This document shows positions 10,635-19,860 of a DNA stretch of 64,000 bases, one piece after another; positions within the stretch are counted from its first letter, which is position 1, and every line of letters starts with the position of its first letter. Origin of the DNA: Dyella japonica DSM 16301 (GTDB taxonomy: Bacteria; Pseudomonadota; Gammaproteobacteria; Xanthomonadales; Rhodanobacteraceae); assembly GCF_001010355.1 (NCBI RefSeq), contig NZ_JPLA01000024.1, forward strand, positions 1-64,000, in the 5' to 3' direction. The position numbers and the translations under genes were made by a program. Under the pieces are notes generated by a model that was not told the DNA's origin, did no database searches, and was given only the letters and a program-made list of their open reading frames with translations.

Positions 10635-11231
10635 ATGGCCGATTCCCTGCGCGATCAGCTGCTCAAGAGCGGCATCGTCAAACAGGTCCGCGAAGAGAAG
10701 CGCCCGCCGGCGCCGTCCAGTGGCAAGCCTTATCCGCAGCGCCAGGGCGGATCGCCCTCCAAGGGTGGCAAGCCGGGCCAGCACAAGCCGCACGGCAAGC
10801 CTTCCGGTCCCAGAAGCCAGGAAGAGATCGACCTGGCCAAGGCCTATGCGATCCGCGCGCAGACCGAAGCAAACGAGCGCAAGCGTGCCGAACAGGCCGC
10901 GGCCGAAGAGGCGCGCGTTCGTCGCGAGCGCAAGCTGAAGATCCAGCAATTGCTGGAAGGCAAGACCTTGAACAAGCCCGAGGTTGATCACGTTCGGCAT
11001 TTTGAATACGGCGGCAAGATTCGTCGCGTGCATGTGGACGCGGATCAACTCAAGGCGATCAACGCAGGCGAACTCGGCGTCGTGCAGCAGCAGGGGCGTT
11101 ATCTGGTAGTGACGCGTGAACTAGCCGAGCAGGTGAAGGCGGTCGACGCCAACCAGATCGCCTTGCTGGTGGAGCCGGGCAGCACCGGTAGCGTTGGCGA
11201 AGATGGCGTGCCCGATGACCTGATGTGGTGA
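10635..11231 (+). CDS. DUF2058 family protein
   Basis: A 198-residue cytoplasmic protein of the DUF2058 family (YaiL-like). It begins MADSLRDQLLKSGIV, has a basic Lys/Gly/Pro/Gln-rich low-complexity segment (about 25-65), a charged helical coiled coil (about 70-115, KAYAIRAQTEANERKRAEQ), and a conserved C-terminal domain with HVDADQLKAINAGEL. The basic tract suggests nucleic acid or ribosome association, but that is inference. It follows slyX by 43 nt and ends at a bidirectional terminator. Confidence 0.9.
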   Translation: MADSLRDQLLKSGIVKQVREEKRPPAPSSGKPYPQRQGGSPSKGGKPGQHKPHGKPSGPRSQEEIDLAKAYAIRAQTEANERKRAEQAAAEEARVRRERKLKIQQLLEGKTLNKPEVDHVRHFEYGGKIRRVHVDADQLKAINAGELGVVQQQGRYLVVTRELAEQVKAVDANQIALLVEPGSTGSVGEDGVPDDLMW

Positions 11232-11255
11232 GCGGATTGCTCTAACTGCGCCGAC

Positions 11256-11292
11256 AAAAAAAACGCCCGGTCTATGCCGGGCGTTTTTTTTT
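11256..11292. terminator. bidirectional terminator
   Basis: The stem CGCCCGG-TCTATG-CCGGGCG (11264-11283) is flanked by eight A on the left and nine T on the right. It can stop both the plus-strand DUF2058 transcript and the minus-strand fatty-acid oxidation gene that ends at 11311. Confidence 0.93.
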
Positions 11293-11310
11293 GGTGCCTA
11301 TGAAAGTTGT

Positions 11311-13440
11311 TCAGGCGTCTGCGTCTGAAACCTCACCGACCGGCAGATCAAAACCCGTCTTGGCGAGCGTCGGCAGATCCCAGCCGTTCTTCGGCGTAAA
11401 GCGTTCGCCGTAGCGCTGCGCGAGGCGTTCCAGCTTGCCCTTCACCACGGCAGCGCCTTCGCTGCGCACGTACTGGATCGGGCCACCGCGGAACGGCGCA
11501 AAGCCGGTGCCGAAGATCACGCCGGCATCGAGCAGGTCGGCATCGTCGACCACGTGGTCGGCCAGGCAGGCCACCGCTTCGTTGACCATCGGCAGGATCA
11601 TGCGGTCCTGCAGGTCGGCTGGTACCGCGTAGTCGGGATCGACTTCCGGCTTCTGCGGCTTGCCGTCCTGCCAGACGTAGATGCCCTGGCCATCCTTCTT
11701 GCCGCGTTTGCCGGCGGCCAGTTTGTCTTCCAGGCCGGGTGGCAGTTCCAGTCCGAGGAAGGGAGCGAGTTCCTTGCCGACGGAGGCACAGACGTCCAGG
11801 CCCACCGTGTCGGCCAGCTCGATCGGACCCATCGGCATCCCGAATTTCTTCGCTTCCTTGTCGAGCACCGGACCCGGCACGCCTTCGCTGTACAGGCGCA
11901 TGGCTTCGAGCAGATAAGGCATCAGGATGCGGTTGACCAGGAAGCCCGGGGTTCCCTTGACCGCCACCGGCAGCTTGCCGATCGCCTTGCAGAAGGCCAG
12001 CGCGCGCTGCTCGGCATTCGTATCGAGCTGGTCGTGGCGCACCACTTCCACCAGCGGCATCTGCGCCACCGGATTGAAGAAGTGCAGGCCAAGGAAGCGC
12101 TGCGGTGCCTTCAGGCCGACGCGCAGTTCGTCCAGCGGAATGCTCGACGTATTGGTGGCGAGCAGTTCGTTGGATTGGAATTGCGGCTCGATGGTGGCGT
12201 ACAGCGCCTTCTTTGCATCGGCATTCTCGAAGATCGCTTCGATCGCCAGGTCAGCCGTGGCCACGCCTTTGCCTTCCACATCGGCGCGCAGGCGACGAAC
12301 GGCGGCATCCACCTTGTCGGCCGTCTTGAGCTTCTTTTCGTACAATTGGCGGGCGCGATCCAGTGCGGGCTGGATGAACTTCATCTCGCGGTCCTGCAGC
12401 GTGACCTCGAAGCCCTTGAAGGCGGCCCAGGCCGCAATGTCGCCGCCCATCACGCCGGCGCCGACCACGTGCACATGCTTGATGCCGTGCTCGATGCCGC
12501 TGCCCTGACTCTTCATGCGTTCCTGCAGGAAGAAGATGCGAATCAGGTTCTGCGCGGTCGAGGTTTCGGCCAGCTTGGCGACCGAGCGCGCCTCCAGCTT
12601 GAGGCGCTGCTGGATGCTGGCGCCGCCGCGCTTCCATACGTCGATCAAGGCAAACGGCGCGGGGTAATGTTCCTTGCGTACCTTGGCGGCCGTCTGCTTG
12701 ATCACCATCGGTGCGAGCAGCTGACGCGCCAGCCAGGTGTTGGTGGCCCAGGCTTTCGCACGCAGGGCGAAGGGACGTGCATGCGGGCGGCGCAGCAGGG
12801 CGCGCGCCTCGGCCAGCAATTCGGCCGGCGGTGCGAGCCGGTCGACCACGCCCAGCGCCAGGGCGCGTTTGGCCGACAAGGCCTTGCCCGTAAGCATGAC
12901 GGGCAGGGCGTCGGTGGCGCCGATCAGTCGCGGCAGGCGGGCGGTGCCGCCCCAGCCGGGGTGAATGCCCAGCATGACTTCGGGGAGGCCGATGCGCGTC
13001 TTGTCGTCATCGGCAGCAATGCGCTGGCGGCAGGCCAGGATCAGTTCGGTGCCGCCGCCCATGCAGGCGCCATGGATGGCAGCCACCGTGGGGCAGGGCA
13101 GGCGGGCCAGCGATTCGTAGACGCGCTGGCCGTTTTCGATGTTCTCCAGCACCGTGCCCTGCTGGGCATAGCTGACGAACTCCTTGATGTCCGCGCCCAC
13201 CGCAAAGCCGAACGGCTTGGCCGAATGGATCAGCACGCCGGCCGGCTTCTCGATGGCCAGGCGCTCCACGATCTGGCCCAGTTCGTCCAGCACGTCGCGC
13301 GAAATGGCGTTGACCTTGCTGCCGGCGCGATCGAGGGAGAGGGTGACGATGCCGCTGTCATCCAGGCTCGTCTTCCAATGATTGAAGCGCAATCCTTCGA
13401 ACATGGGGATAAGGAGAGTGGCCACGAGGCCTTGCACCAT
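11311..13440 (-). CDS. enoyl-CoA hydratase / 3-hydroxyacyl-CoA dehydrogenase
   Basis: A 709-residue alpha-subunit type enzyme of beta-oxidation (FadB/FadJ class). The N-terminal crotonase domain (about 20-210) has the oxyanion-hole stretch HGACMGGGTELILACR and the downstream glutamate in GLPEVMLG. A linker is followed by the NAD-binding dehydrogenase domain starting VVGAGVMGGDIAAWAA (about residue 325) and two C-terminal helical domains with GFLVNRILMPY and GTGFAPFRGGP. No thiolase gene (fadA/fadI) is adjacent. The start is uncertain: ATG 13440 has GGGAGGG just upstream, whereas ATG 13404 (MFEGLRFNHW) would remove 12 residues and begins closer to the conserved domain. Confidence 0.95.
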   Translation of the reverse strand: MVQGLVATLLIPMFEGLRFNHWKTSLDDSGIVTLSLDRAGSKVNAISRDVLDELGQIVERLAIEKPAGVLIHSAKPFGFAVGADIKEFVSYAQQGTVLENIENGQRVYESLARLPCPTVAAIHGACMGGGTELILACRQRIAADDDKTRIGLPEVMLGIHPGWGGTARLPRLIGATDALPVMLTGKALSAKRALALGVVDRLAPPAELLAEARALLRRPHARPFALRAKAWATNTWLARQLLAPMVIKQTAAKVRKEHYPAPFALIDVWKRGGASIQQRLKLEARSVAKLAETSTAQNLIRIFFLQERMKSQGSGIEHGIKHVHVVGAGVMGGDIAAWAAFKGFEVTLQDREMKFIQPALDRARQLYEKKLKTADKVDAAVRRLRADVEGKGVATADLAIEAIFENADAKKALYATIEPQFQSNELLATNTSSIPLDELRVGLKAPQRFLGLHFFNPVAQMPLVEVVRHDQLDTNAEQRALAFCKAIGKLPVAVKGTPGFLVNRILMPYLLEAMRLYSEGVPGPVLDKEAKKFGMPMGPIELADTVGLDVCASVGKELAPFLGLELPPGLEDKLAAGKRGKKDGQGIYVWQDGKPQKPEVDPDYAVPADLQDRMILPMVNEAVACLADHVVDDADLLDAGVIFGTGFAPFRGGPIQYVRSEGAAVVKGKLERLAQRYGERFTPKNGWDLPTLAKTGFDLPVGEVSDADA

Positions 13441-13607
13441 ACCCTCCCGTAGCGAGGATTGCGAGACGACCGGCGGAGCTCCCCGGGGCGGATGAACACC
13501 CCGTAAAAACCCGGGCTGTGCGCTGCCGCATGAAATGCATCACGGTTTCCGGCGAGGCTTGGTCCCTCCCTATGCGAACTGCCGCAGAACACGTAATTTA
13601 GGCCGGA

Positions 13608-14108
13608 ATGAATACCTCCATCGCCACTCCCGCCAGCCCCCTGCAGGGCGGCGCTGAAATCCTCGAGCGCATCCTTGCGGCCCGGGGCAATCTGATTGCG
13701 CTCGAGGGCGGCGACAAGGTCGGCCTGGTCGGGTTGCTGCGGCCGCTGGTACGGCGGAGCGGGCAGGCCGTGTACCTGTGGAATCCGGAGCTGGGGCTGG
13801 GCAACCTGCGCGAAGAACACGTCGGCTTGCCCGGCTCGCAACGCCTCAATATCGCGCTGCGCTACATGCTGCAGAGCAATCACTTCGGCATCTATCTGCT
13901 GCAGCGCCTGCCGCTGCCGCTGCCGATGGCCGATGCCACCTTGCTGCGCCAGCTGGCGCGCGCCACCTCGGGGCATGTGCGCCGGGTGGTCATGCTCGAT
14001 CCGCCGGAGTCTTTCGTGGCCAGTTTCAACGACGTGCTGGTACGCCTGAGCTGCCAGTCCGAGCCGGCGCAGCGTCCGCGCCTGCGCGACGGTCGTTGGA
14101 TCCTCTGA
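13608..14108 (+). CDS. unknown protein with degenerate P-loop-like fold, coupled to GGDEF/EAL gene
   Basis: A 166-residue soluble protein with no signal peptide or membrane segment and no family that I recognise. The pattern looks like a RecA/ParA-type alpha/beta fold: strand LIALEGGDKVGLVGLLRPLV (residues 29-48) sits where a Walker A strand-loop-helix would be, but GGDKVGL lacks the GKT/S signature. Further hydrophobic strands follow at AVYLWNP, GIYLLQRLP and RRVVMLDP, the last resembling a Walker B strand. It is separated by one base from the downstream c-di-GMP enzyme, so translation is probably coupled and the two may work together. The P-loop relation is inference only. Confidence 0.75.
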   Translation: MNTSIATPASPLQGGAEILERILAARGNLIALEGGDKVGLVGLLRPLVRRSGQAVYLWNPELGLGNLREEHVGLPGSQRLNIALRYMLQSNHFGIYLLQRLPLPLPMADATLLRQLARATSGHVRRVVMLDPPESFVASFNDVLVRLSCQSEPAQRPRLRDGRWIL

Positions 14109-14109
14109 T

Positions 14110-16671
14110 ATGACGAGCAATGCGGGCATCCTCGTCGTTGCCGCGCAGCGTGAGCTGCGTCGAGCCCTGTTCGATACGTTCGATCGTGACGGCCATTTCG
14201 TGGTGCACTCCGCCCGCGACGCCACCCATGCCGGCATCCTGCTCGAAGGTCGGCCGCCACTGGCGTTGATCGTGATCGTGTTCGAGGGCGACGGTCGCGA
14301 GGGCATGGCGGGCATCGACGTTCTGCGCGGCGTGCCGGCCTGCGTCGGGGCGCCCATTCTTGCCGTGCTCGACGACGCTGCCGTGCTCAAGCCCAACGTG
14401 TTGCCGGCGGGCATTGCCGACTGGCTGTATGCCTCGCAGATCGAGCACGAACTGCTCTCGCGCTGGCAGCGGGTCCATCGGATGGGCGCGCGACAGGACA
14501 GTTCCGGCGACGGCCTGGCAACTTCAACGAGTGGCGACTACCGCTTCGCCTTCGAGGAGGTCGACAGCGAATGGTTGATCGTCGATCCGGTGCGCGGCCA
14601 GCTGGTTGAATACAGCCCTGCCGTGGCACGCAACAGCGGTCTCGGCGATCACGAACTGCGCGGCCGACCGCTCAAGGATGTGCTGGCCTTCAAGGAAGCC
14701 ACCATCGAGCAGGTGATTGCCGAGGGCTCGCGCCAGTGGCATGCCGGTCGTCGACGTTCATCGCGCGGCGCGGATGCGGGTGAAGCCAGCGCACGGGCGA
14801 TTCAACACGCCGGTCGCGATGCGGTCGCCTTGATGTTCCGCAGCGATCGGGCCAGTGCCCGCGCCGAGGTGGCGCTCGGCTTGCTGGCGCGCATGTTCGG
14901 CGCCGGCAGCGGCGACGAAGGCATCACCGAGGCGGCCCGCCTGCTGTTTGAGGAAATGGGCCTGGACTATGTCGCCGTGTGGTCCGCGCGCCCGGATGAG
15001 GGCGGCGCACCGGTGCAGCTCGTGCAGTACTGGCGTGGCGACGAACAACTGTGGCCCGGCCCGCACCTGCAAAGCTCGTTGCGGCTGGTGCTGTCGGGTC
15101 AGGCCATGCTGCATCAGGCCGATGCCGGGCGGCTTGCGCCGATGGATCCTTTGCTGGCCCAGCTTGGCCTGGCCGGTTTTGCCGGCTGGCCGCTGCAGGA
15201 CGAGCGCCGCACTGTGCTCGGCGCTCTGCTGGTGGGTACGCGCCAGCCGTTGCCGGCGCTGGACATCGTGCAGCCCGTGCTTCGATGCGCCGCCTCGCGA
15301 TTTGCCCATGCGATCGAGCTGCGCCATACCCGCGAGCAGGGCCGCGCGGAAGGCCTGCTCGATGCCTTGACCGGCCTGCCCAATCGCCTGCTGTTCAACG
15401 ACCGACTTGATACGGTGATCCGCGAGGCCAATCGCACGGGCGAGTGCTTTGCCCTGCTGTTCGTCGATCTGGATCGCTTCAAGACGGTCAACGACACGCT
15501 CGGCCACGCGGTGGGCGACCAGGTGCTGCTGACCACCACGCAGCGCTTGCGTGGCAGCGTGCGGGCGTCCGATACCGTGGCGCGCTACGCCGGCGACGAA
15601 TTCGTGGTGATCCTGCGCCACATCGTCAAGAACGAAGACGTGCTGCGCATCGCCGAGAAAATCGTGCAGGTGATGGGCGCTCCCTTGCGCATCGACGACG
15701 GCACCGAGCTGCAGGTGACGGCGTCCATCGGCGTGAGCTTCTTCCCCGACGATGCTCCCGATGCCGACACCTTGCTCAAGCACGCCGACGAGGCGATGTA
15801 TGCCGCCAAGAGCCTGGGCCGCAACAACTATCAGATCTTCGAGGGCAGCGCCGAGCAGTCGCAACAGCAGAACCTCGCGCTGAAATCCGGCCTGCGCCAC
15901 GCCGAGCACAAGGGCGAGTTGCGCGTGTTCTATCAGCCGCAGGTGGATGCGGTCACCGAAGACATCGTGGGCATGGAAGCGCTGGTTCGCTGGGAGCACC
16001 CGGAACTGGGCTTCATTGGTCCAGGCTTCTTCATTCCGCTAGCGGAGGAAACCGGGCTGATCGTCTCCATCGGCGAGTGGGTGCTGCGTGCGGCCTGCCG
16101 GCATGCCCAGGAATGGGAGCGCCGTTTCGGCCTGGGCCTGCGCCTGGGCGTGAACCTTTCGGCCGTGCAGCTGATGCAGCCCAACCTGCTGGAAGTGGTC
16201 TCGGCCGCGCTCGACGAGAGCGGGCTGGAGGCCAACCTGCTGGAAATGGAGATCACCGAAAGCATCAGCATCAAGGCTGCGCCCAACCTGGTGGAGAACC
16301 TGCAGGGCCTGCATCGGCTGGGCGTGCGCATCGCCATAGACGACTTCGGCACCGGTGCCGCCTCGCTGGACTATCTGCGCAAGCTGCCGGCCGATCGCAT
16401 CAAGATCGACCAGAGCTTCGTCAAGAACATCGGTGTGGATCCCGACGACGAGGCCATCGTGCGCGCCACCATCGAAATGGCCCATCGCCTCAAGCGCGGC
16501 GTAGTGGCCGAGGGCGTGGAGACGGAGCAGCACATGGAGTTCCTGCGCGCCAATGCCTGCGATGAACTGCAGGGCTTTCTGTTCTGCCGTCCGCTGCCGC
16601 AGCCGGTGTTCGAGAAGCTGTTGCTGGAGCGCCAGCGCCTGCTGGCCGGCATCAGCGATACCGCCGCTTGA
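14110..16671 (+). CDS. REC-like/PAS/GAF/GGDEF/EAL c-di-GMP turnover protein
   Basis: An 853-residue cytoplasmic signalling protein. The order is a receiver-like domain (about 1-130) lacking an obvious phospho-acceptor Asp context, a PAS-like segment (about 140-250), a GAF-like segment (about 260-410), a GGDEF domain (about 415-580), and an EAL domain (about 595-850). The diguanylate cyclase signature reads AGDEF (residues 494-498) rather than GGDEF. This variant occurs in active enzymes, so activity cannot be ruled in or out. The EAL domain has MEALVRW (Glu623), VNLSAVQL, EITES, IDDFGTG, DQSFVKN and EGVET, so c-di-GMP phosphodiesterase activity is expected. It is coupled to the preceding unknown gene. 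Confidence 0.93.
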   Translation: MTSNAGILVVAAQRELRRALFDTFDRDGHFVVHSARDATHAGILLEGRPPLALIVIVFEGDGREGMAGIDVLRGVPACVGAPILAVLDDAAVLKPNVLPAGIADWLYASQIEHELLSRWQRVHRMGARQDSSGDGLATSTSGDYRFAFEEVDSEWLIVDPVRGQLVEYSPAVARNSGLGDHELRGRPLKDVLAFKEATIEQVIAEGSRQWHAGRRRSSRGADAGEASARAIQHAGRDAVALMFRSDRASARAEVALGLLARMFGAGSGDEGITEAARLLFEEMGLDYVAVWSARPDEGGAPVQLVQYWRGDEQLWPGPHLQSSLRLVLSGQAMLHQADAGRLAPMDPLLAQLGLAGFAGWPLQDERRTVLGALLVGTRQPLPALDIVQPVLRCAASRFAHAIELRHTREQGRAEGLLDALTGLPNRLLFNDRLDTVIREANRTGECFALLFVDLDRFKTVNDTLGHAVGDQVLLTTTQRLRGSVRASDTVARYAGDEFVVILRHIVKNEDVLRIAEKIVQVMGAPLRIDDGTELQVTASIGVSFFPDDAPDADTLLKHADEAMYAAKSLGRNNYQIFEGSAEQSQQQNLALKSGLRHAEHKGELRVFYQPQVDAVTEDIVGMEALVRWEHPELGFIGPGFFIPLAEETGLIVSIGEWVLRAACRHAQEWERRFGLGLRLGVNLSAVQLMQPNLLEVVSAALDESGLEANLLEMEITESISIKAAPNLVENLQGLHRLGVRIAIDDFGTGAASLDYLRKLPADRIKIDQSFVKNIGVDPDDEAIVRATIEMAHRLKRGVVAEGVETEQHMEFLRANACDELQGFLFCRPLPQPVFEKLLLERQRLLAGISDTAA

Positions 16672-16854
16672 CTTGCGTGCGCCGCGAAGAGCCCCATACT
16701 CAAGGGTAGGGCGCCCGATGCGCCCGTGGGCCGCACTGCTGGGGCGGTGGTGGTCCTTTCGTCATGACCGGTGCTCCCTTGGGAGTGCCCATGCGTTTCC
16801 ACCATCGGTGTCGCCGCGTTGGCGCACTTGTCGTCCCGGGGATGGGGGTCTCTC

Positions 16855-16882
16855 TGAACTAGAACGTGAAGTTCTTGTCTGA
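16855..16882 (+). promoter_or_regulatory. sigma-E-type promoter of rpoE
   Basis: TGAACTA (16855-16861), exactly 15 bp, then GTCTGA (16877-16882) closely match the extracytoplasmic sigma-E consensus (GGAACTT-N15-GTCTAA). The predicted start leaves about a 60-nt leader before rpoE. This fits positive autoregulation of the sigma factor, as known for E. coli rpoE and Pseudomonas algU. Functionality is inferred. Confidence 0.7.
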
Positions 16883-16948
16883 GCAGCTCGCATCCATTCA
16901 CAAGGCATCCCAGGGCGCGTGGCAGCATCGACGAAGGAGATGGCCCGG

Positions 16949-17545
16949 ATGGGCGAAAATGAACTGGACAGCGCGCTGGTCGAGCGCGTCCAACAGGGGG
17001 ACAAACGGGCCTTCGATCTGCTGGTGCGCAAGTACCAGCACAAGGTCGTGGGCCTGGTCTCCCGTTATCTGAAGAACCACGCGGAATGTGAAGACGTGGC
17101 CCAGGAGGCCTTTATCCGTGCCTGGAGGGCGATCGGGTCCTTCCGTGGCGAGAGTGCTTTCTATACTTGGCTGTACAAGATTGCCGTCAATACCGCCAAG
17201 AACCATCTGGTGGCGATGAGCCGCCGCCCGCCCGCCGACGATATCGCCATCGACGATGCCGCCTTCGTGCCCGGCGCGGACCGCATGCATGAGAGCGCCA
17301 CCCCCGAGCGTGAACTCATGCGACAGGAAATTGAACAAACGGTATTTTCCACTGTCCAAGCCCTGCCTGAGGAATTGCGCACCGCGATCACCCTGCGTGA
17401 AGTGGACGGCCTCAGCTACGAGGAAATCGCCGAGGCGATGGGCTGTCCGATCGGTACGGTACGTTCACGTATATTTCGGGCGCGCGAAGCTATCGATGAA
17501 AAATTGCGGCCGCTGTTGTCGGACCGCGAGGGCAAGAACCCATGA
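16949..17545 (+). CDS. rpoE: RNA polymerase sigma factor RpoE (AlgU-like)
   Basis: A 198-residue ECF sigma factor for envelope stress. Region 2 spans about 20-95 (RAFDLLVRKYQHKVVGLVSRYL, DVAQEAFIRAWRAI, FRGESAFYTWLYKIAVNTAKN). Region 4 spans about 130-185 (ALPEELRTAITLREVDGLSYEEIAEAMGCPIGTVRSRIFRAR). It very closely resembles the RpoE/AlgU group. I chose ATG 16949 because AAGGAG lies 9 nt upstream and the protein then begins like its relatives; in-frame ATG 16940 and GTG 16919 are less likely. rseA overlaps it by 4 nt. It would be held at the membrane by RseA until DegS/RseP-type proteolysis frees it. Confidence 0.97.
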   Translation: MGENELDSALVERVQQGDKRAFDLLVRKYQHKVVGLVSRYLKNHAECEDVAQEAFIRAWRAIGSFRGESAFYTWLYKIAVNTAKNHLVAMSRRPPADDIAIDDAAFVPGADRMHESATPERELMRQEIEQTVFSTVQALPEELRTAITLREVDGLSYEEIAEAMGCPIGTVRSRIFRAREAIDEKLRPLLSDREGKNP

Positions 17546-18186
17546 CTGATCATCAACGCGAAAACCTTTCTGCTGGCATGGACGGGCAACTGTCCAAGGA
17601 AGAGCTGCGCTTTTTGCTGCGCAGGCTTGATCACGACGCGTCGCTGCAGCAGGACTGGTCCCGCTACCACGTTGCCCGTGACGGTCTGCGTCGCGAGCTG
17701 CCGGCGCTGGCCTCCGCCGATTTCGCCACCCGCGTGATGCAGGCGATCGAGCGCGAAGGCGTCACGGTGCAGCAGGGCAAGCGGCGTCATTGGCTGCATT
17801 GGTCGGCGGGCGGTGCGATCGCCGCCGGCGTGGCCGTTGCCGCGTTGATGGTGGCGCAGCCAGCCGGGCAGGGCGCTGATCGCCTCTCGCCGCAGGTCGC
17901 TTCGGCAGCCGCTCCCTCTGCGCAAAACAACACCCAGGTCGCGCAGTCGGAAACTCCTGCGGTGGCGCCGCCGGGTCTGAATGTCTATTCCGAAGTCCCG
18001 TACAAGATGAGCCAGCAGGCCTCGGCCACGCTGGAGGGCGACAGTGGCACGCCGCTGTATTCGCGCAACAGCCTCACGCCCTACCGTGTCGCGCGCTATC
18101 CGGTGGTCAGCAATGGCGATGGCCGCTATCTGTTGCTGATACATCCGGACCAGCAGCCCGCGCAGTCCGCCGCCGGACCGCAATGA
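17542..18186 (+). CDS. rseA: anti-sigma-E factor RseA (MucA-like)
   Basis: A 214-residue single-pass membrane anti-sigma factor. The cytoplasmic N-terminal domain (about 1-80) has the RseA signature (LSAGMDGQLSKEELRFLLRRL, DWSRYHVARDGLR) that binds RpoE. One membrane segment (about 86-105) precedes a periplasmic domain with GLNVYSEVPYKMSQQASATLEG and VARYPVVSNGDGRYLLLIHPD. The start ATGA overlaps the rpoE stop, indicating translational coupling and balanced stoichiometry. rseB is absent; degP follows 111 nt later. Without RseB, the periplasmic part may be guarded by another factor or cleaved directly; this is inference. Confidence 0.93.
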   Translation: MTDHQRENLSAGMDGQLSKEELRFLLRRLDHDASLQQDWSRYHVARDGLRRELPALASADFATRVMQAIEREGVTVQQGKRRHWLHWSAGGAIAAGVAVAALMVAQPAGQGADRLSPQVASAAAPSAQNNTQVAQSETPAVAPPGLNVYSEVPYKMSQQASATLEGDSGTPLYSRNSLTPYRVARYPVVSNGDGRYLLLIHPDQQPAQSAAGPQ

Positions 18187-18297
18187 TCGAAGGCCGTGTG
18201 TCCCTTGCCGCGGCCTGATCGTTCCCTTTCACCCCTCCATGCCCGCCTGATCTGCGGGCCGGCATGGTGTGCCTGAGACGCAGAAGGAGAGTAGTGC

Positions 18298-19785
18298 ATG
18301 AATCGACTTGTCTTGCGGACGCTGTCGTGCAGCGTCTTGATGAGTTTGGCCCTGGCCGGCGGAGTGCAGGCCCAGAGCGCGGCGCCGACGGTGTCGGGTC
18401 TGCCCGACTTCACCGGCATCGTGCAGAAGAATGCGCCGTCGGTGGTGCATGTCGAGGCCAAGTTCAACGGCAAGAAGCAGACGAAGGCCCGTGCGGGTGC
18501 ACGCGGCATGCCCGATGCGCCGGACGATGACGACGATCCGCAGATGGACATGCTGCGACGCTTCTTCGGCATGCCGATGATGCCCTCGCCGGAAGAGCAG
18601 CAGCACACCTCGCTGGGTTCCGGCTTCATCATCTCCGGCGATGGCTATGTGCTTACCAATAATCATGTGGTGGATGGCGCCGATACGGTGACCGTGCGCC
18701 TGCAGGACCGCCGAGTGCTCACCGCCAAGTTGGTGGGCAGCGACCCTCAATACGATATCGCCTTGCTCAAGGTGGACCCCAAGGGTGGCCTGTCGCCGGT
18801 GTCGATCGGCGATTCGCGCACGCTCAAGCCGGGTCAGTGGGTGCTGGCGATCGGCTCGCCGTTTGGCTTCGACTACACCGTGACACAAGGCATCGTGAGC
18901 GCAGTGGGGCGCAACCTGGGCAGCCAGGATCAGCCGTATACCTCCTTCATCCAGACCGACGTGCCGATCAACCGCGGCAACTCCGGCGGCCCGCTGTTCG
19001 ATTTGCAGGGCCGCGTGGTCGGCGTCAATTCGCAGATCTATTCCAACACCGGCGGTTACCAGGGCGTGGCTTTCTCCATTCCGATCGATGTGGCCATGAA
19101 CGTGGTCAAGCAGATCAAGGAGAAGGGCTATGTGTCGCGCGGCCAGCTCGGCGTGATGGTGCAGCAGGTCAGCGATGACATGGTCAAGGCGCTCAAGCTC
19201 GACAATGCGAGCGGCGCAGCGGTGACCCAGGTCAACAAGGGCAGCGCCGCCGACAAGGCGGGCATCCGTCCGGGCGACGTGATCCTGGCGTACAACGGCC
19301 AGAGCATCAATCAGAGTGCGGACCTGCCGCCGCTGGTGGGCCAGACGCCCCCGGGCAGCAAGGCCACCCTCGAGATCCTGCGTGACGGCAAGAAAGAAAA
19401 TGTGCCGGTCACCGTGGCGGAAATGCCGCGCGACAAGAACGCCAAAATGGCGGCTGCCGATACGGAGCAGCCGGCGGCCAAGGCAGCGGCCAGTGCCCTG
19501 GGCCTGTCCGTTCAGGATCTCGATGGCGACAGTCGCCAGCAGCTTGGCCTCAAGGCCGGCGAAGGCGTGGGCATCAGCCAGGTGAGTGGTGCGGTGGCGG
19601 CGCGGGCCGGCTTGCAGGCTGGCGACGTGATCTTGATGGTCAACCAGACCAAGGTGGGCACCGCGGCCGCTTTCCGCGAGGCGACCAAGGGGGCGAAGCC
19701 CGGTGACACCGTGCTTCTGCTGGTCCGTCATGGCGACCAGAGTGGTTTCATCGGGCTGACCGTGCCCGGTGGCAAGGACGGCTGA
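18298..19785 (+). CDS. degP: periplasmic serine protease DegP/MucD
   Basis: A 495-residue Do-family (HtrA) protease/chaperone that degrades misfolded envelope proteins. The signal peptide ends VQA|Q (residue 25). The trypsin-like domain carries the catalytic triad His123 (TNNHVVDG), Asp153 (YDIALLKV) and Ser229 (RGNSGGPLF). Two PDZ domains follow (about 270-365 and 395-490), each with a GD(V)ILxxN stretch. It lies downstream of rpoE-rseA as in Pseudomonas mucD, so it is probably induced by RpoE and feeds back on the pathway. An AGAAGGAGAG ribosome-binding site precedes the ATG. Confidence 0.96.
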   Translation: MNRLVLRTLSCSVLMSLALAGGVQAQSAAPTVSGLPDFTGIVQKNAPSVVHVEAKFNGKKQTKARAGARGMPDAPDDDDDPQMDMLRRFFGMPMMPSPEEQQHTSLGSGFIISGDGYVLTNNHVVDGADTVTVRLQDRRVLTAKLVGSDPQYDIALLKVDPKGGLSPVSIGDSRTLKPGQWVLAIGSPFGFDYTVTQGIVSAVGRNLGSQDQPYTSFIQTDVPINRGNSGGPLFDLQGRVVGVNSQIYSNTGGYQGVAFSIPIDVAMNVVKQIKEKGYVSRGQLGVMVQQVSDDMVKALKLDNASGAAVTQVNKGSAADKAGIRPGDVILAYNGQSINQSADLPPLVGQTPPGSKATLEILRDGKKENVPVTVAEMPRDKNAKMAAADTEQPAAKAAASALGLSVQDLDGDSRQQLGLKAGEGVGISQVSGAVAARAGLQAGDVILMVNQTKVGTAAAFREATKGAKPGDTVLLLVRHGDQSGFIGLTVPGGKDG

Positions 19786-19860
19786 GGTCGCCGTTCGCGG
19801 CGATGGCAGTCGCTGCGGGGTGACCGGTCGTGTTCCGGCTGCGCAAGGCCGGAACAAGCG

